Shown: positions 48,810 to 57,500, counted from the first letter of the stretch. The stretch: 64,000 nucleotides of DNA from JAUIAS01 sp030425395 (GCA_043553855.1 CP121336.1:1488001-1552000), one strand, 5' to 3'. Notes: a model not told the origin generated them from the letters alone. Numbers and translations: made by a program.

Positions 48810-49558
48810 AGCCGCTGGCCGGTCTGGCCGTCTGGTTGATCGGCAGCGCGGTCGCCGCGTCCGAGCCTGAGGCCCAACCGTTTTGCAAGAGCGTCGAATT
48901 TCGCGCGCAGACATTCACAGTCTGCGAAGCCGACGCCACACGAGACGATATCCGCATTTTTCTCAACGGCACAAATGGTCAGCCGCTTGGCCATTTTTCA
49001 CGCTTGTCAAATATTCTGGACGCAAGCGGCAAAACCCTCCTGTTCGCGATGAACGGTGGCATGTATCACCCGGATCGAAGCCCGGTCGGCCATTATGTCG
49101 AAGACGGCCGCGAAATGATGCGTGTGATCGAAGGGGCCGGGCCGGGCAATTTCGGAATGGTGCCAAACGGAATATTCTGTGTGGCGGCCGACAGCGCCAA
49201 GGTGATCGAAACCGAGACCTATGTTCGCGACCGGCCTGATTGCCGCTTTGCCACGCAATCGGGGCCGATGCTGGTTATTGACGGGGAACTGCATCCTAGA
49301 TTCTTACCCCAAAGCGACAGCCGCTATATCCGCAACGGGGTTGGCACCAGCGCAGACGGCACCCATGTGGTCTTTGCCAAATCCGAAGGCGTTGTGAATT
49401 TCCACGACTTCGCATCGCTGTTTCGTGATCATTTGGGGCTACCGTCCGCATTATACTTGGATGGCAACATCTCAAGGCTGTTCGATGCAGGGGCCGGGCG
49501 GGATGACCCCGGATTTCGCATGGGGCCAATCATCGCCATCGTGGGCGCATCCAAATAA
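48806..49558 (+). CDS. Phosphodiester glycosidase (NAGPA/DUF2233) family exported protein
   Basis: A 250-residue protein with a signal peptide (KPLAGLAVWLIGSAVAA). The NAGPA domain shows LLFAMNGGMYHPDRSPVGHYVEDG, FATQSGPMLVIDG, IRNGVGTSADGTHVVFA and SALYLDGNISRLF. Relatives remove GlcNAc from phosphodiesters; the bacterial substrate is not known. It starts at GTG 48806, overlapping the rbfA stop (GTGA), so it is inserted in the rbfA-truB translation operon. Confidence 0.87.
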   Translation: MKPLAGLAVWLIGSAVAASEPEAQPFCKSVEFRAQTFTVCEADATRDDIRIFLNGTNGQPLGHFSRLSNILDASGKTLLFAMNGGMYHPDRSPVGHYVEDGREMMRVIEGAGPGNFGMVPNGIFCVAADSAKVIETETYVRDRPDCRFATQSGPMLVIDGELHPRFLPQSDSRYIRNGVGTSADGTHVVFAKSEGVVNFHDFASLFRDHLGLPSALYLDGNISRLFDAGAGRDDPGFRMGPIIAIVGASK

Positions 49559-49628
49559 CCCACCATTGACGCGCGAAACCCGAAGGGTATAAGCCGCCGC
49601 TCTGGAAACCACGACGGACAGGCGAAAC

Positions 49629-50531
49629 ATGGCACGCAAGGGGCGCGATATTTCGGGCTGGCTCATCATCGACAAACCCGCGGGGCCGACATCGACCGCC
49701 GTGGTAAACAAGGTGCGCTGGGCGCTGAACGCCAAAAAAGCGGGACATGCAGGAACGCTGGACCCCGATGCCACCGGTGTTCTGGCCGTGGCGCTGGGTG
49801 AAGCAACCAAGACGATCCCCTATGTAACGGACGCGCTGAAAGCCTACCGTTTTACCGTGCGCTTCGGAGCCGCGACCAATACCGATGATGCCGAAGGCGA
49901 AATTCTGACCACGTCGGATGCCCGCCCCAGCGACGATCAGATCAAAGATGCGTTGCCCACGTTTTTGGGCGACATCATGCAGGTACCGCCACAATTTTCC
50001 GCGGTGAAGATAGACGGGGAGCGGGCCTATAAACGCGCGCGCGACGGTGAAACCGTAGAAATTCAAGCCCGACCGCTATGGGTGGATGAGTTGATCCTTA
50101 CCGACAGGCCTGATGCCGATCATGCCGAGTTCGAGATGGTTTGTGGCAAGGGCGGTTACGTCCGGTCAATTGCGCGGGATTTGGGCGAGGCGCTGGGATG
50201 TTACGGCCACGTGCGCGAATTGCGCCGGGTTTGGTCCGGACCTTTCGAGGTTGAGGACGCGGTGACCCTGGAGCAAGTGGAAGCGAAGGCCCGCACGCCC
50301 GACCTGGATGAATGCCTACTACCCATCGAAACCGGCTTGGCTGACTTGCCCAGACTGACCTGCACCGCGGACGGCGCGGCCCGGTTGCGCAATGGCAACC
50401 CGGGAACAGTGCTGCCCGGCGATGTGGAATATGGCGATGAATGCTGGGCGATCCATGACGGCGTCCCGGTGGCAGTCGGGCGCTACAAATCCGGCCAGTT
50501 GCATCCCAGCCGGGTGTTCAACATTGGTTGA
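49629..50531 (+). CDS. truB: tRNA pseudouridine-55 synthase
   Basis: A 300-residue pseudouridine synthase. The catalytic Asp is in HAGTLDPDATGVLAVALG; KPAGPTSTAVVNKVR starts the domain; VPPQFSAVKIDGERAYKRARDG and GYVRSIARDLGEALG are the other TruB blocks, followed by a PUA-like C-terminus. It modifies U55 of the tRNA T-loop. The gene is downstream of the glycosidase and overlaps the next gene if that starts at TTG 50524. Confidence 0.95.
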   Translation: MARKGRDISGWLIIDKPAGPTSTAVVNKVRWALNAKKAGHAGTLDPDATGVLAVALGEATKTIPYVTDALKAYRFTVRFGAATNTDDAEGEILTTSDARPSDDQIKDALPTFLGDIMQVPPQFSAVKIDGERAYKRARDGETVEIQARPLWVDELILTDRPDADHAEFEMVCGKGGYVRSIARDLGEALGCYGHVRELRRVWSGPFEVEDAVTLEQVEAKARTPDLDECLLPIETGLADLPRLTCTADGAARLRNGNPGTVLPGDVEYGDECWAIHDGVPVAVGRYKSGQLHPSRVFNIG

Positions 50532-51051
50532 GCAACCCATTTCGCAGCGTTTTCTCAAGGGCGACGCGGAATCAGTGGCCGAATATTCGCCCTGCGAACG
50601 CTATCGCTATTCTCTCAAGCGGGTTTGGGATGACGCAGGGCGGCGCGTGATGTTCGTGATGCTGAACCCTTCCACCGCGACCGAGGCCCAGAACGATCCG
50701 ACGATCGAACGGTGCGAGCGACGCGCGCGCGCGCTTGGTTTTGGCGGCTTCATGGCCACCAATATCTTTGCTTGGCGCGATACCGATCCGGCGGGGTTAC
50801 GCAAGGCCGTTGAACCTGTCGGCCCAGCCAACGATGCCATCGTGCTGCAGGGGGCCGGATGGGCCGATGTGACCATCGCCGCATGGGGTGTGCACGGGCT
50901 TTTTCTTGATCGCGGCACCGAGGTCGAGACGCTCTTACGAGGGTCGGGGCATGCTCTTTTTCATCTGGGGTTGACCAAGGCAGGGTTGCCACGCCATCCG
51001 CTTTACGTGGCCTATGCCCGCCAGCCTGAATTGTGGTTGCCAACGCGTTAA
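50524..51051 (+). CDS. DUF1643 family protein
   Basis: About 175 residues of the DUF1643 family: CERYRYSLKRVWDD, VMFVMLNPSTATEAQNDPTIERC, ALGFGGFMATNIFAWRDTDP, AAWGVHGLFLDRG and TKAGLPRHPLYV. Function unknown. The start is uncertain. TTG 50524 gives the family N-terminus (KGDAES before the conserved region) and overlaps the truB stop by 8 bases, but has no ribosome-binding site; GTG 50575 is the next in-frame option. Confidence 0.8.
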   Translation: MVEQPISQRFLKGDAESVAEYSPCERYRYSLKRVWDDAGRRVMFVMLNPSTATEAQNDPTIERCERRARALGFGGFMATNIFAWRDTDPAGLRKAVEPVGPANDAIVLQGAGWADVTIAAWGVHGLFLDRGTEVETLLRGSGHALFHLGLTKAGLPRHPLYVAYARQPELWLPTR

Positions 51052-51140
51052 CCACCTGATTCGATTAGCTTTGACCTGAACAGTTCCCGGATGGGATGAT
51101 CCACAGTGGTGGGATCGGTATCCAGAACTGGAAGGGTGAT

Positions 51141-52100
51141 ATGCTATTTATCGCGGGCCTGATGGGGCTGTTTGCGGTCGGAACGGCTGCCATGCTCGAT
51201 TTTGACGACAATGACGACGATACAGAAGAAAGCAATAGTGGAGATCTGACCGGAAATCACACCGAAACCGGCCACGCGGTGACTGGGTTGGATGCTTTGA
51301 CCGCGCCTGAAGCATCCGATTCCTTTGACGGTCAGACCGGCACACCCGCTGACGATGAAATTGTCAGCCGCGAAGGCACCGACTGGATCGCGGCCTATGG
51401 CGGCGATGACTTGGTTAGCGGCAACGACGGGCAGGAAGCACTTAATGGATATGGCGGAGACGACACTATCAGCGGCGGTGCGGGCGATGACATTTTGATC
51501 GGCGAAGACGGGGATGACACCCTGTCAGGCGACTCAGGGCACGACCACCTGACAGGCGGCGAAGGCAACGATTCGCTGTCGGGCGGGGTCGGGGACGACA
51601 CCCTGATCGGATCGGGCGGAGATGACACTTTGACCGGCGGGAGCGGGAACGACGCTCTGAGCGGCGGACTTGGCAACGATCACCTGTCCGGCGGAGCTGG
51701 GGCAGACACACTTTTCGGCGGGCATGGCAATGACGTCATCGACGGGATGGGAGGCGAAGACGACAGCCCCGAGATGGATTTCCTGAACGGAGGCGGTGGC
51801 GATGACACCATCTTTGCCGGTTTTGGGGACATCGTGACAACTGGGCAGGGTCAGGATGATGTGGTCCTTTCTTCAGATGGCACCGACGCGCCGCCGGTAG
51901 AAATCATGGACTTTGACCCCGATCAGGATCGCCTGATCCTGTATTGGGACAGCGCGACCCTAGGCGCACCAATCCTGTCTTTCGAAATTGACGATACCGG
52001 TGATGGCGTTTTGTTGGCCAATGGGTCTGTCGTCGCACATCTTGGCGAGGCCGAGGTCGATCCGGCCAGCGTTTCTGTCCTTGCGCCCCAACGGGGATGA
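51141..52100 (+). CDS. Calcium-binding RTX-repeat protein with an N-terminal membrane segment
   Basis: A 319-residue acidic protein. The N-terminus (LFIAGLMGLFAVGTAAML) is one hydrophobic span, not a cleaved signal with a clear AxA site. An acidic linker leads to about 14 tandem RTX nonapeptides of the GGxGxDxLx type at 51399-51830, forming a calcium beta-roll, then a ~85-residue tail ending VSVLAPQRG. No transporter for type I secretion is next to it. Similar small anchored RTX proteins occur in Roseobacters; role unknown. ATG 51141 has GAAGGG upstream. Confidence 0.82.
   Translation: MLFIAGLMGLFAVGTAAMLDFDDNDDDTEESNSGDLTGNHTETGHAVTGLDALTAPEASDSFDGQTGTPADDEIVSREGTDWIAAYGGDDLVSGNDGQEALNGYGGDDTISGGAGDDILIGEDGDDTLSGDSGHDHLTGGEGNDSLSGGVGDDTLIGSGGDDTLTGGSGNDALSGGLGNDHLSGGAGADTLFGGHGNDVIDGMGGEDDSPEMDFLNGGGGDDTIFAGFGDIVTTGQGQDDVVLSSDGTDAPPVEIMDFDPDQDRLILYWDSATLGAPILSFEIDDTGDGVLLANGSVVAHLGEAEVDPASVSVLAPQRG
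51399..51830 (+). repeat. RTX nonapeptide-coding tandem repeat
   Basis: Roughly 27-bp units coding for GGxGxDxLx repeats, about 14 copies with one longer interruption (EDDSPEMDF). The DNA repeats are diverged in third positions, so this is a protein repeat under selection and not a recent DNA expansion. Confidence 0.8.
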
Positions 52101-52121
52101 TGATCGCGAATATCTTTTCCT

Positions 52122-52177
52122 TTGCTTTCAGACTACGGCGAGATATACGCCGCCATCCGCCCATAGATTCGGGCGGA
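52122..52177 (+). promoter_or_regulatory. Candidate rpsO promoter and leader hairpin
   Basis: TTGCTT (52122-52127), 16 bases, TATACG (52144-52149) is a plausible housekeeping promoter. Just after it, TCCGCCC-N8-GGGCGGA (52156-52177) can form a 7-bp hairpin at the expected 5' end of the rpsO transcript. The same hairpin could instead end the RTX transcript, but it has no T-tract. Confidence 0.3.
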
Positions 52178-52247
52178 GCCTCCACGGGCCTGTGCTGGAC
52201 GACATCCCGGCCTGCGCCATAACCCTTAACCTTTAAAGGAGATCCCG

Positions 52248-52517
52248 ATGTCGATCACTGCTGAAGAAAAAGCACGCCTGATGAAAGAATTTGCGACAAA
52301 GGAAGGCGATACCGGTTCGCCCGAAGTTCAGGTCGCAATCCTGACCTCGCGTATCACCACGCTGACCGAGCATTTCAAGACACACAAGAAGGACAACCAC
52401 GGCCGCCGTGGTCTTCTGAAAATGGTTGCACAGCGCCGCAAGCTGCTGGACTACCTGCGTGGCAAGGAAGAGGCCCGGTACAAAGATCTGATCAAGCGTT
52501 TGGGCATCCGCCGCTGA
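52248..52517 (+). CDS. rpsO: 30S ribosomal protein S15
   Basis: An 89-residue S15 protein of standard length: EFATKEGDTGSPEVQVAIL, LTSRITTLTEHFKTHKKDNHGRRGLL and RRKLLDYLRGKEEARYKDLIKRLGIRR. It binds 16S rRNA helix 22 in the central domain. AAAGGAG stands 7 bases before ATG 52248. Unlike the usual rpsO-pnp pair, a terminator and an opposed SGNH hydrolase gene separate it from pnp. Confidence 0.97.
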   Translation: MSITAEEKARLMKEFATKEGDTGSPEVQVAILTSRITTLTEHFKTHKKDNHGRRGLLKMVAQRRKLLDYLRGKEEARYKDLIKRLGIRR

Positions 52518-52547
52518 TCGCACGCGATCACGACGATCCTGACTTGG

Positions 52548-52574
52548 AACGCCCGCCATTGCGCGGGCGTTTTT
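52548..52574. terminator. Rho-independent terminator after rpsO
   Basis: A 9-bp perfect stem (AACGCCCGC / GCGGGCGTT, loop CATTGC) followed by T residues lies 31 bases after the rpsO stop. It is also 16 bases past the end of the convergent SGNH hydrolase gene and may serve both. Confidence 0.85.
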
Positions 52575-52589
52575 CATTTGGGTGGCCCG

Positions 52590-53309
52590 TCAGCGCGTCG
52601 GATCATGCCGGCGGATCAAAGCTGCCACGCGTTGCGCGATCGCTATGCTGCCTTTACGCGACGGGTGAATGCGATCCGAGGAATGGAACGACGTGTCGCC
52701 GGATGGCACCAAATCGGCGTTGGACAGGAACCAAACACCGTCCATCTGGCTGGCCATCGCGGCCAGCCGGGCGTCATAAGCATCGCCTTCGTTCTTGCAA
52801 TGCTCGATGGTAGAGCCGCTTCCCGGGCTGCGCAGGTAGCCAAAGAACACAACACGCGCTCCGGTCTTTCGAATGCGGCGCACCAGATCAGGCACAGCGC
52901 CCTTACGCCCGTCCGCTGATACCATACGGTTCATCCGTCCCTCGCATTTGCGGCACCCGCAACCAAGCCACAGATCGTTGCCGCCACCGGTCATTACCAC
53001 CCAATCCCAATCACCCGGCCGGAACTGCGCCGAGATCCGCTTGCCCATCGCGCCCGAGATCGGCAATGCGTAGATCATGAACGCGCCAACGTTGGCGTGA
53101 CTTCGCACTGGTTCCTTGAGAATCTGAGACAAAACCTGCGGTATCGACCGCCCGCCCAACCCGTTCCACGACATCAGGGAATCGCCGATGGCAAGAATCT
53201 TGGCATCGTCTTTTTGCCTTTGCTGAACCACTTCCCCCTGGGCCATGGCGGGAGCAGCCACAAGCAATGACAGGACAAAGGCAACAAGAGCAAAAGGAGT
53301 GCGCAGCAT
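52590..53309 (-). CDS. Exported SGNH/GDSL hydrolase family protein
   Basis: A 239-residue protein with a signal peptide (LRTPFALVAFVLSLLVAAPAMA). The SGNH blocks are present: block I AIGDSLMSWNG (nucleophile Ser), a Gly in block II, block III GGGNDLWLG (Asn), and block V DRIHPSRKG (Asp/His). A CGCRKCEGR segment adds three Cys. Substrate unknown; esterase or lipase-type chemistry is the family property. ATG 53309 is chosen because the signal peptide begins there. Sits between rpsO and pnp on the opposite strand. Confidence 0.85.
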   Translation of the reverse strand: MLRTPFALVAFVLSLLVAAPAMAQGEVVQQRQKDDAKILAIGDSLMSWNGLGGRSIPQVLSQILKEPVRSHANVGAFMIYALPISGAMGKRISAQFRPGDWDWVVMTGGGNDLWLGCGCRKCEGRMNRMVSADGRKGAVPDLVRRIRKTGARVVFFGYLRSPGSGSTIEHCKNEGDAYDARLAAMASQMDGVWFLSNADLVPSGDTSFHSSDRIHPSRKGSIAIAQRVAALIRRHDPTR

Positions 53310-53618
53310 GGGATTGGTCTTTCCGGTTTGGCAATGTGCCGCAGCACCCATTTCGGACACCGGCGGATATGATCACCGATAATCTGACCGATTGTGCCGC
53401 CGTGGTGAAGACCCAAGTTGTGAACCCGGGTCGCGACGTATTTTCCGCCACAGAAGTCTTTTCTTTCAAAACTGTTTGAAAACATGTATGCGCGCGACAT
53501 CTGAGACGTGACGCTTTGACCCCGGCGCATGGAATGATGAAGGGGTCGGCGGCAATGGGGCCGCCAGTCAAACGGGAGACCCGGAGGGCCGGGAGCGCTC
53601 CCAAACAGGATACGCTAG
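53310..53618. other. Intergenic region and pnp leader
   Basis: 309 bases without a gene between the divergent SGNH hydrolase and pnp. The pnp-proximal part can fold: GGCGGC-N6-GCCGCC (53548-53565), CCCGG-N4-CCGGG (53580-53593) and the palindrome GGGAGCGCTCCC (53591-53602); the last two overlap and are mutually exclusive. An AGGA stands 8 bases before the pnp ATG. No RNA gene is recognised. Confidence 0.5.
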
Positions 53619-55772
53619 ATGTTCAACGTTACGACGAAATCAATGCAGTGGGGCGAAGAAACGCTGACACTGGAAACGGGCAAGGTTGCCCGTCAGGCAG
53701 ATGGCTCGGTCATCGCCACTTTGGGCGAAACGTCGGTTCACGCCGCCGTCACTTTTGCCCGCTCGCAAAAACCCGGTCAGGATTTCTTTCCGCTGACCGT
53801 TCATTATCAGGAAAAGTATTACGCCGCAGGCAAAGTGCCCGGTGGCTTTTTCAAGCGCGAAGCGCGCCCAACCGAAAAAGAAACGCTGACCGCGCGCCTG
53901 ATCGACCGCCCGATTCGTCCGCTGTTCGTGCCGGGCTTCAAAAATGAAGTCTTGGTCATGTGCACCGTTCTGTCGCACGATCTGGTCAACGACCCCGATA
54001 TGGTCGCGATGATTGCCGCCAGCGCAGCGCTGACCATTTCCGGCGCGCCCTTCATGGGCCCGATTGCGGGCTGTCGTGTGGGCCTTGTCGATGGCGACTA
54101 TGTTCTCAACCCAACAGTTGACGACATGCAGGACCTGCGCCTGAACCCCGAGCAGCGGCTTGACCTTGTTGTCGCGGGCACGCGTGACGCGGTCATGATG
54201 GTCGAATCCGAAGCCTATGAGCTGACCGAAGAAGAAATGCTTGGCGCGGTGAACTTTGCCCACAAGCAAATTCAGCCCGTAATCGACCTCATCGTTTCCC
54301 TGGCAGAAGACGCAGCCAAGGAGCCGTTTGAATTCGAAGCCCCGGATTATTCCGAGCTGTACGAAGCCGTCAAAGCCGCGGGCGAAACCCAGATGCGCGC
54401 TGCGTTTGCAATCACGGACAAGCAGGAACGCACCTCTGCCGTTTCCGCAGCACGCGAAGCAATCAAGGCAAACCTGACAGAAGAGCAGCTTGCGGATTCG
54501 AACCTCGGCTCGGCTATGAAGAAGCTCGAAGCCGGTATCCTGCGCGGTGACGTGGTCAAAGGCGGCAAGCGGATTGATGGCCGTTCGACAACGGACATCC
54601 GTAGCATTCAATCAGAAACCAGCCTGCTGCCCCGGACGCACGGCTCTGCCCTGTTCACCCGCGGTGAAACACAGGCTCTTGCGGTAACAACACTGGGCAC
54701 TGGAGATGACGAACAGTTCATCGACGCGCTGCACGGCAATTTCAAATCCAACTTCCTGCTGCACTATAACTTCCCTCCCTATTCGGTTGGCGAAGTTGGT
54801 CGCGTTGGCCCTCCGGGACGTCGTGAAGTCGGCCACGGCAAGCTGGCTTGGCGTGCACTTCAGGCCGTTCTGCCCGCACCCACCGATTTCCCCTACACCA
54901 TCCGTGTGGTGTCCGAGATCACCGAATCCAACGGGTCATCCTCGATGGCATCTGTCTGTGGCGGGTCGCTGTCGATGATGGACGCGGGCGTGCCGCTCAA
55001 GGCACCGGTTGCTGGCGTTGCGATGGGCTTGATCCTCGAAGACGACGGTTCTTATGCGATCCTGTCCGACATTCTGGGTGACGAAGATCACCTGGGCGAC
55101 ATGGACTTCAAGGTTGCCGGGACAGAAAACGGCATCACGTCGCTACAAATGGACATCAAGGTTGCGGGCATCACACCCGAGATCATGGAAAAGGCTTTGG
55201 CTCAGGCCAAGGACGGCCGGATGCACATCCTTGGTGAAATGTCCAAGGCGTTGACCTCGGCCAATGATTTCTCGATCCATGCACCGCGCATCGAAACGAT
55301 GAACATCCCCACTGACAAGATCCGCGAAGTGATCGGGTCCGGCGGCAAGGTCATCCGTGAGATCGTGGAAGTTTCGGGTGCCAAGGTCGACATCAACGAC
55401 GACGGTGTGATCAAGATCGCCAGCCCGAACGGCGAAGCCATCCAGAAGGCCTATGACATGATCTATTCGATCGTGGCAGAGCCGGAAGAAGGCAAGGTCT
55501 ACAAAGGCAAGGTGGTCAAGATCGTTGATTTTGGTGCCTTCGTGAACTTCTTCGGCAAACGTGATGGCCTCGTTCACGTGTCACAGATCGAAAACCGCCG
55601 CCTGAACCATCCTTCCGACGTTCTCAAGGAAGGTCAGGAAGTGTGGGTCAAGCTTCTGGGCTTTGATGATCGCGGCAAGGTTCGCCTGTCCATGAAGATT
55701 GTGGATCAGGAAACCGGCGAAGAAATGCCGAAAGAAGAAAAGAAAAAGCGTGAGGACGGCGAAGGGGAATAA
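53619..55772 (+). CDS. pnp: Polyribonucleotide nucleotidyltransferase (PNPase)
   Basis: A 717-residue phosphorolytic 3'-5' exoribonuclease. Two RNase PH domains flank a helical domain (first: LETGKVARQADGSVIATLGET, FKREARPTEKETLTARLIDRP; second: GRSTTDIRSIQSETSLLPRTHGSALFTRGETQAL, with DILGDEDHLGDMDFKVAGT at the catalytic site). A KH domain follows (IPTDKIREVIGSGGKVIRE) and then an S1 domain (YKGKVVKIVDFGAFVNFF), ending in a Lys/Glu-rich tail. It trims mRNA as a homotrimer, usually with RNase E. Confidence 0.97.
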   Translation: MFNVTTKSMQWGEETLTLETGKVARQADGSVIATLGETSVHAAVTFARSQKPGQDFFPLTVHYQEKYYAAGKVPGGFFKREARPTEKETLTARLIDRPIRPLFVPGFKNEVLVMCTVLSHDLVNDPDMVAMIAASAALTISGAPFMGPIAGCRVGLVDGDYVLNPTVDDMQDLRLNPEQRLDLVVAGTRDAVMMVESEAYELTEEEMLGAVNFAHKQIQPVIDLIVSLAEDAAKEPFEFEAPDYSELYEAVKAAGETQMRAAFAITDKQERTSAVSAAREAIKANLTEEQLADSNLGSAMKKLEAGILRGDVVKGGKRIDGRSTTDIRSIQSETSLLPRTHGSALFTRGETQALAVTTLGTGDDEQFIDALHGNFKSNFLLHYNFPPYSVGEVGRVGPPGRREVGHGKLAWRALQAVLPAPTDFPYTIRVVSEITESNGSSSMASVCGGSLSMMDAGVPLKAPVAGVAMGLILEDDGSYAILSDILGDEDHLGDMDFKVAGTENGITSLQMDIKVAGITPEIMEKALAQAKDGRMHILGEMSKALTSANDFSIHAPRIETMNIPTDKIREVIGSGGKVIREIVEVSGAKVDINDDGVIKIASPNGEAIQKAYDMIYSIVAEPEEGKVYKGKVVKIVDFGAFVNFFGKRDGLVHVSQIENRRLNHPSDVLKEGQEVWVKLLGFDDRGKVRLSMKIVDQETGEEMPKEEKKKREDGEGE

Positions 55773-55798
55773 TCTCCTCTCCTACCTACCTCATTGCA

Positions 55799-55826
55799 AA
55801 GGCCCCCGGTTTCGGGGGCCTTTTTT
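55799..55826 (+). terminator. Rho-independent terminator after pnp
   Basis: A 9-bp stem (AAGGCCCCC / GGGGGCCTT, loop GGTTTC) runs into six T residues, 26 bases after the pnp stop. Confidence 0.92.
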
Positions 55827-56136
55827 GTTCATTCGCCCGCAATCTGGCGGGCTTCGTCCTCTGCATCAAACCAGCCGCGAGAGGCTTGGATTTTTCCGTT
55901 CGCGGCGAGGTCCCACTATAGTCCGCGACGGCCTCGGGTCAATGCGAACTCCAAGCTACGGCATAGGCGTGCGAGTCGATTTTGGGATCTGGCTGTTCTG
56001 TCACGTCATCATTCCTTATCTCGGTTTGAATTGAACCCCATGACCGCCCCAAATTCCCCAAGTCGTCATTCCCGGTGACGGAAAAACGATTGTTGAAGCG
56101 CTGGCATGGGGCAGGCGGGCAGAGTATTGCTGCCCC
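55827..56136. other. 310-base intergenic region before the glycosyltransferase gene
   Basis: No coding region or RNA gene recognised. A short hairpin (GCCCGC-N6-GCGGGC) follows the pnp terminator. Immediately before the glycosyltransferase ATG, GGGGCAG-N15-CTGCCCC (56108-56136) forms a 7-bp stem where a ribosome-binding site would be expected. Confidence 0.5.
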
Positions 56137-56850
56137 ATGAATATGTTGATCCTGCATTTGCCCGGAGATAGCCGCCGCGCGCCCAACGTGGCGCGCCTAT
56201 GCGAGATGTTCCCACAGGCCCATGTTATTGATGCAGTGCGGGGTGCGGATGTCATTGCACGCGGCGCGGCGCAGATCGCCCATGGCAATCTGTATCGGCC
56301 TCATTACCCGTTTGAAATCGGCGGCGGTGAACTTGGGTGTTTTCTCAGCCATCGAGCAGCTTGGCAGCGGATCATCGACGAAGGCTGGGATCATGCGCTG
56401 ATTGTCGAAGACGACATGGAACCCGTTGCGGAACTGTGGCCTGAGCTAGAGGCGTTACTGGCCCGTCATCCTCTGGCCGACATGTATGTCCGCCTGCCAG
56501 CCAAGGCCCGCGAAACAGGGCGCACGATTGACGGCGAAGAGCGGGCGGCGCTAATCCTGCCGCGTCGTATCGGGCTGCAAACCGTGGCGCAGGTGGTGGG
56601 CCGTAACGCGGCCCAGCGACTTCTGGACACCAGCGCGACCATCGACCGGCCCGTGGATACCTTTTTGCAGATGCACTGGATCACTGGACAACCTGTTCAT
56701 GCGATCCTGCCTTGCCCGGTGCGCGAACTGACCGGCGAACTGGGTGGTTCGACCATCCAAAAGAAAACCCGCGCCAACGGAAAGCTGACGCGGGAGATCA
56801 AAAGGGCGCTGTATCGTGCACGGGTCGCGATGCGCCCGCAGCGCGTTTAG
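56137..56850 (+). CDS. Glycosyltransferase family 25 protein
   Basis: A 237-residue GT25 (LPS biosynthesis/LgtB type) enzyme. Visible: MLILHLPGDSRRAPNVARLCEMF at the N-terminus, GGGELGCFLSHRAAWQRIIDEG, and the metal-binding ALIVEDDMEPV. C-terminal part is basic (KKTRANGKLTREIKRALYRAR), which suits membrane association. It would transfer a sugar, often galactose, onto surface glycan. There is no ribosome-binding site; the start could also be ATG 56143. It is convergent with the peroxiredoxin gene, overlapping by four bases. Confidence 0.87.
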   Translation: MNMLILHLPGDSRRAPNVARLCEMFPQAHVIDAVRGADVIARGAAQIAHGNLYRPHYPFEIGGGELGCFLSHRAAWQRIIDEGWDHALIVEDDMEPVAELWPELEALLARHPLADMYVRLPAKARETGRTIDGEERAALILPRRIGLQTVAQVVGRNAAQRLLDTSATIDRPVDTFLQMHWITGQPVHAILPCPVRELTGELGGSTIQKKTRANGKLTREIKRALYRARVAMRPQRV

Positions 56851-57500
56851 GCCGGGTTTTTGGCAAACCGCAGATAGGGTAATTTCTTGTCCAGAGCGCC
56901 GTATTTTTCCTCGGCCGCGGCATCGTCAAGCGACAGAGCCACGATGACATCCTGTCCTGTTTCCCAATTGGCTGGCGTGGCCAATGGCTGGCCAAAGGTG
57001 CGCTGCAATCCATCCAGAGCACGGAGGACTTCGGCAAAGTTTCGTCCAACGGACATCGGATAAGTCATGATCAGCTGAACCTTCTTGTCCGGGCTGATGA
57101 TGAACACAGAACGCACCGTCGCGCTGTCAGCTGGCGTGCGTCCATCCGGCAAATAGGCATCCGCAGGCAGCATTCCGAACGCCTTGGACACTTCCAGACC
57201 TTCATCCGCCACAATCGGGAAGCCCGCTTCGGTTTTGGCAACAGCTTCGATATCGCCTTTCCACTTCTTGTGATCTTCGACGCCATCGACCGAAACACCC
57301 ATCACTTTTGTTCCGCGCTTGGCCCATTCATCAGCCAACTGCGCGACCGCGCCGAACTCGGTGGTGCAAACCGGGGTGAAATCCTTTGGGTGAGAAAACA
57401 AGATGGCCCAGCTATCGCCAATCCAGTCATGCAGAGCATACGTGCCCTGATCCGTCGTGACCGTCAGATTGGGGACTGTATCATTGATGCGCAAACTCAT
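56847..57500 (-). CDS. 1-Cys peroxiredoxin (Prx6 type)
   Basis: A 217-residue thiol peroxidase. The peroxidatic Cys45 is in HPKDFTPVCTTEFG; no resolving Cys is present, so it is a 1-Cys enzyme of the Prx6/AhpC1-like branch. The C-terminal dimerisation extension (TPANWETGQDVIVALSLDD and PYLRF) is typical. It reduces H2O2 and alkyl hydroperoxides. AAGGAG stands 7 bases before ATG 57500. Divergent from an aldehyde dehydrogenase with a 167-base gap. Confidence 0.94.
   Translation of the reverse strand: MSLRINDTVPNLTVTTDQGTYALHDWIGDSWAILFSHPKDFTPVCTTEFGAVAQLADEWAKRGTKVMGVSVDGVEDHKKWKGDIEAVAKTEAGFPIVADEGLEVSKAFGMLPADAYLPDGRTPADSATVRSVFIISPDKKVQLIMTYPMSVGRNFAEVLRALDGLQRTFGQPLATPANWETGQDVIVALSLDDAAAEEKYGALDKKLPYLRFAKNPA

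Noticed and set aside
51399..51830. CRISPR-like or satellite repeat
   Set aside because: The period is 27 bases in frame, without unique spacers, and encodes RTX nonapeptides.
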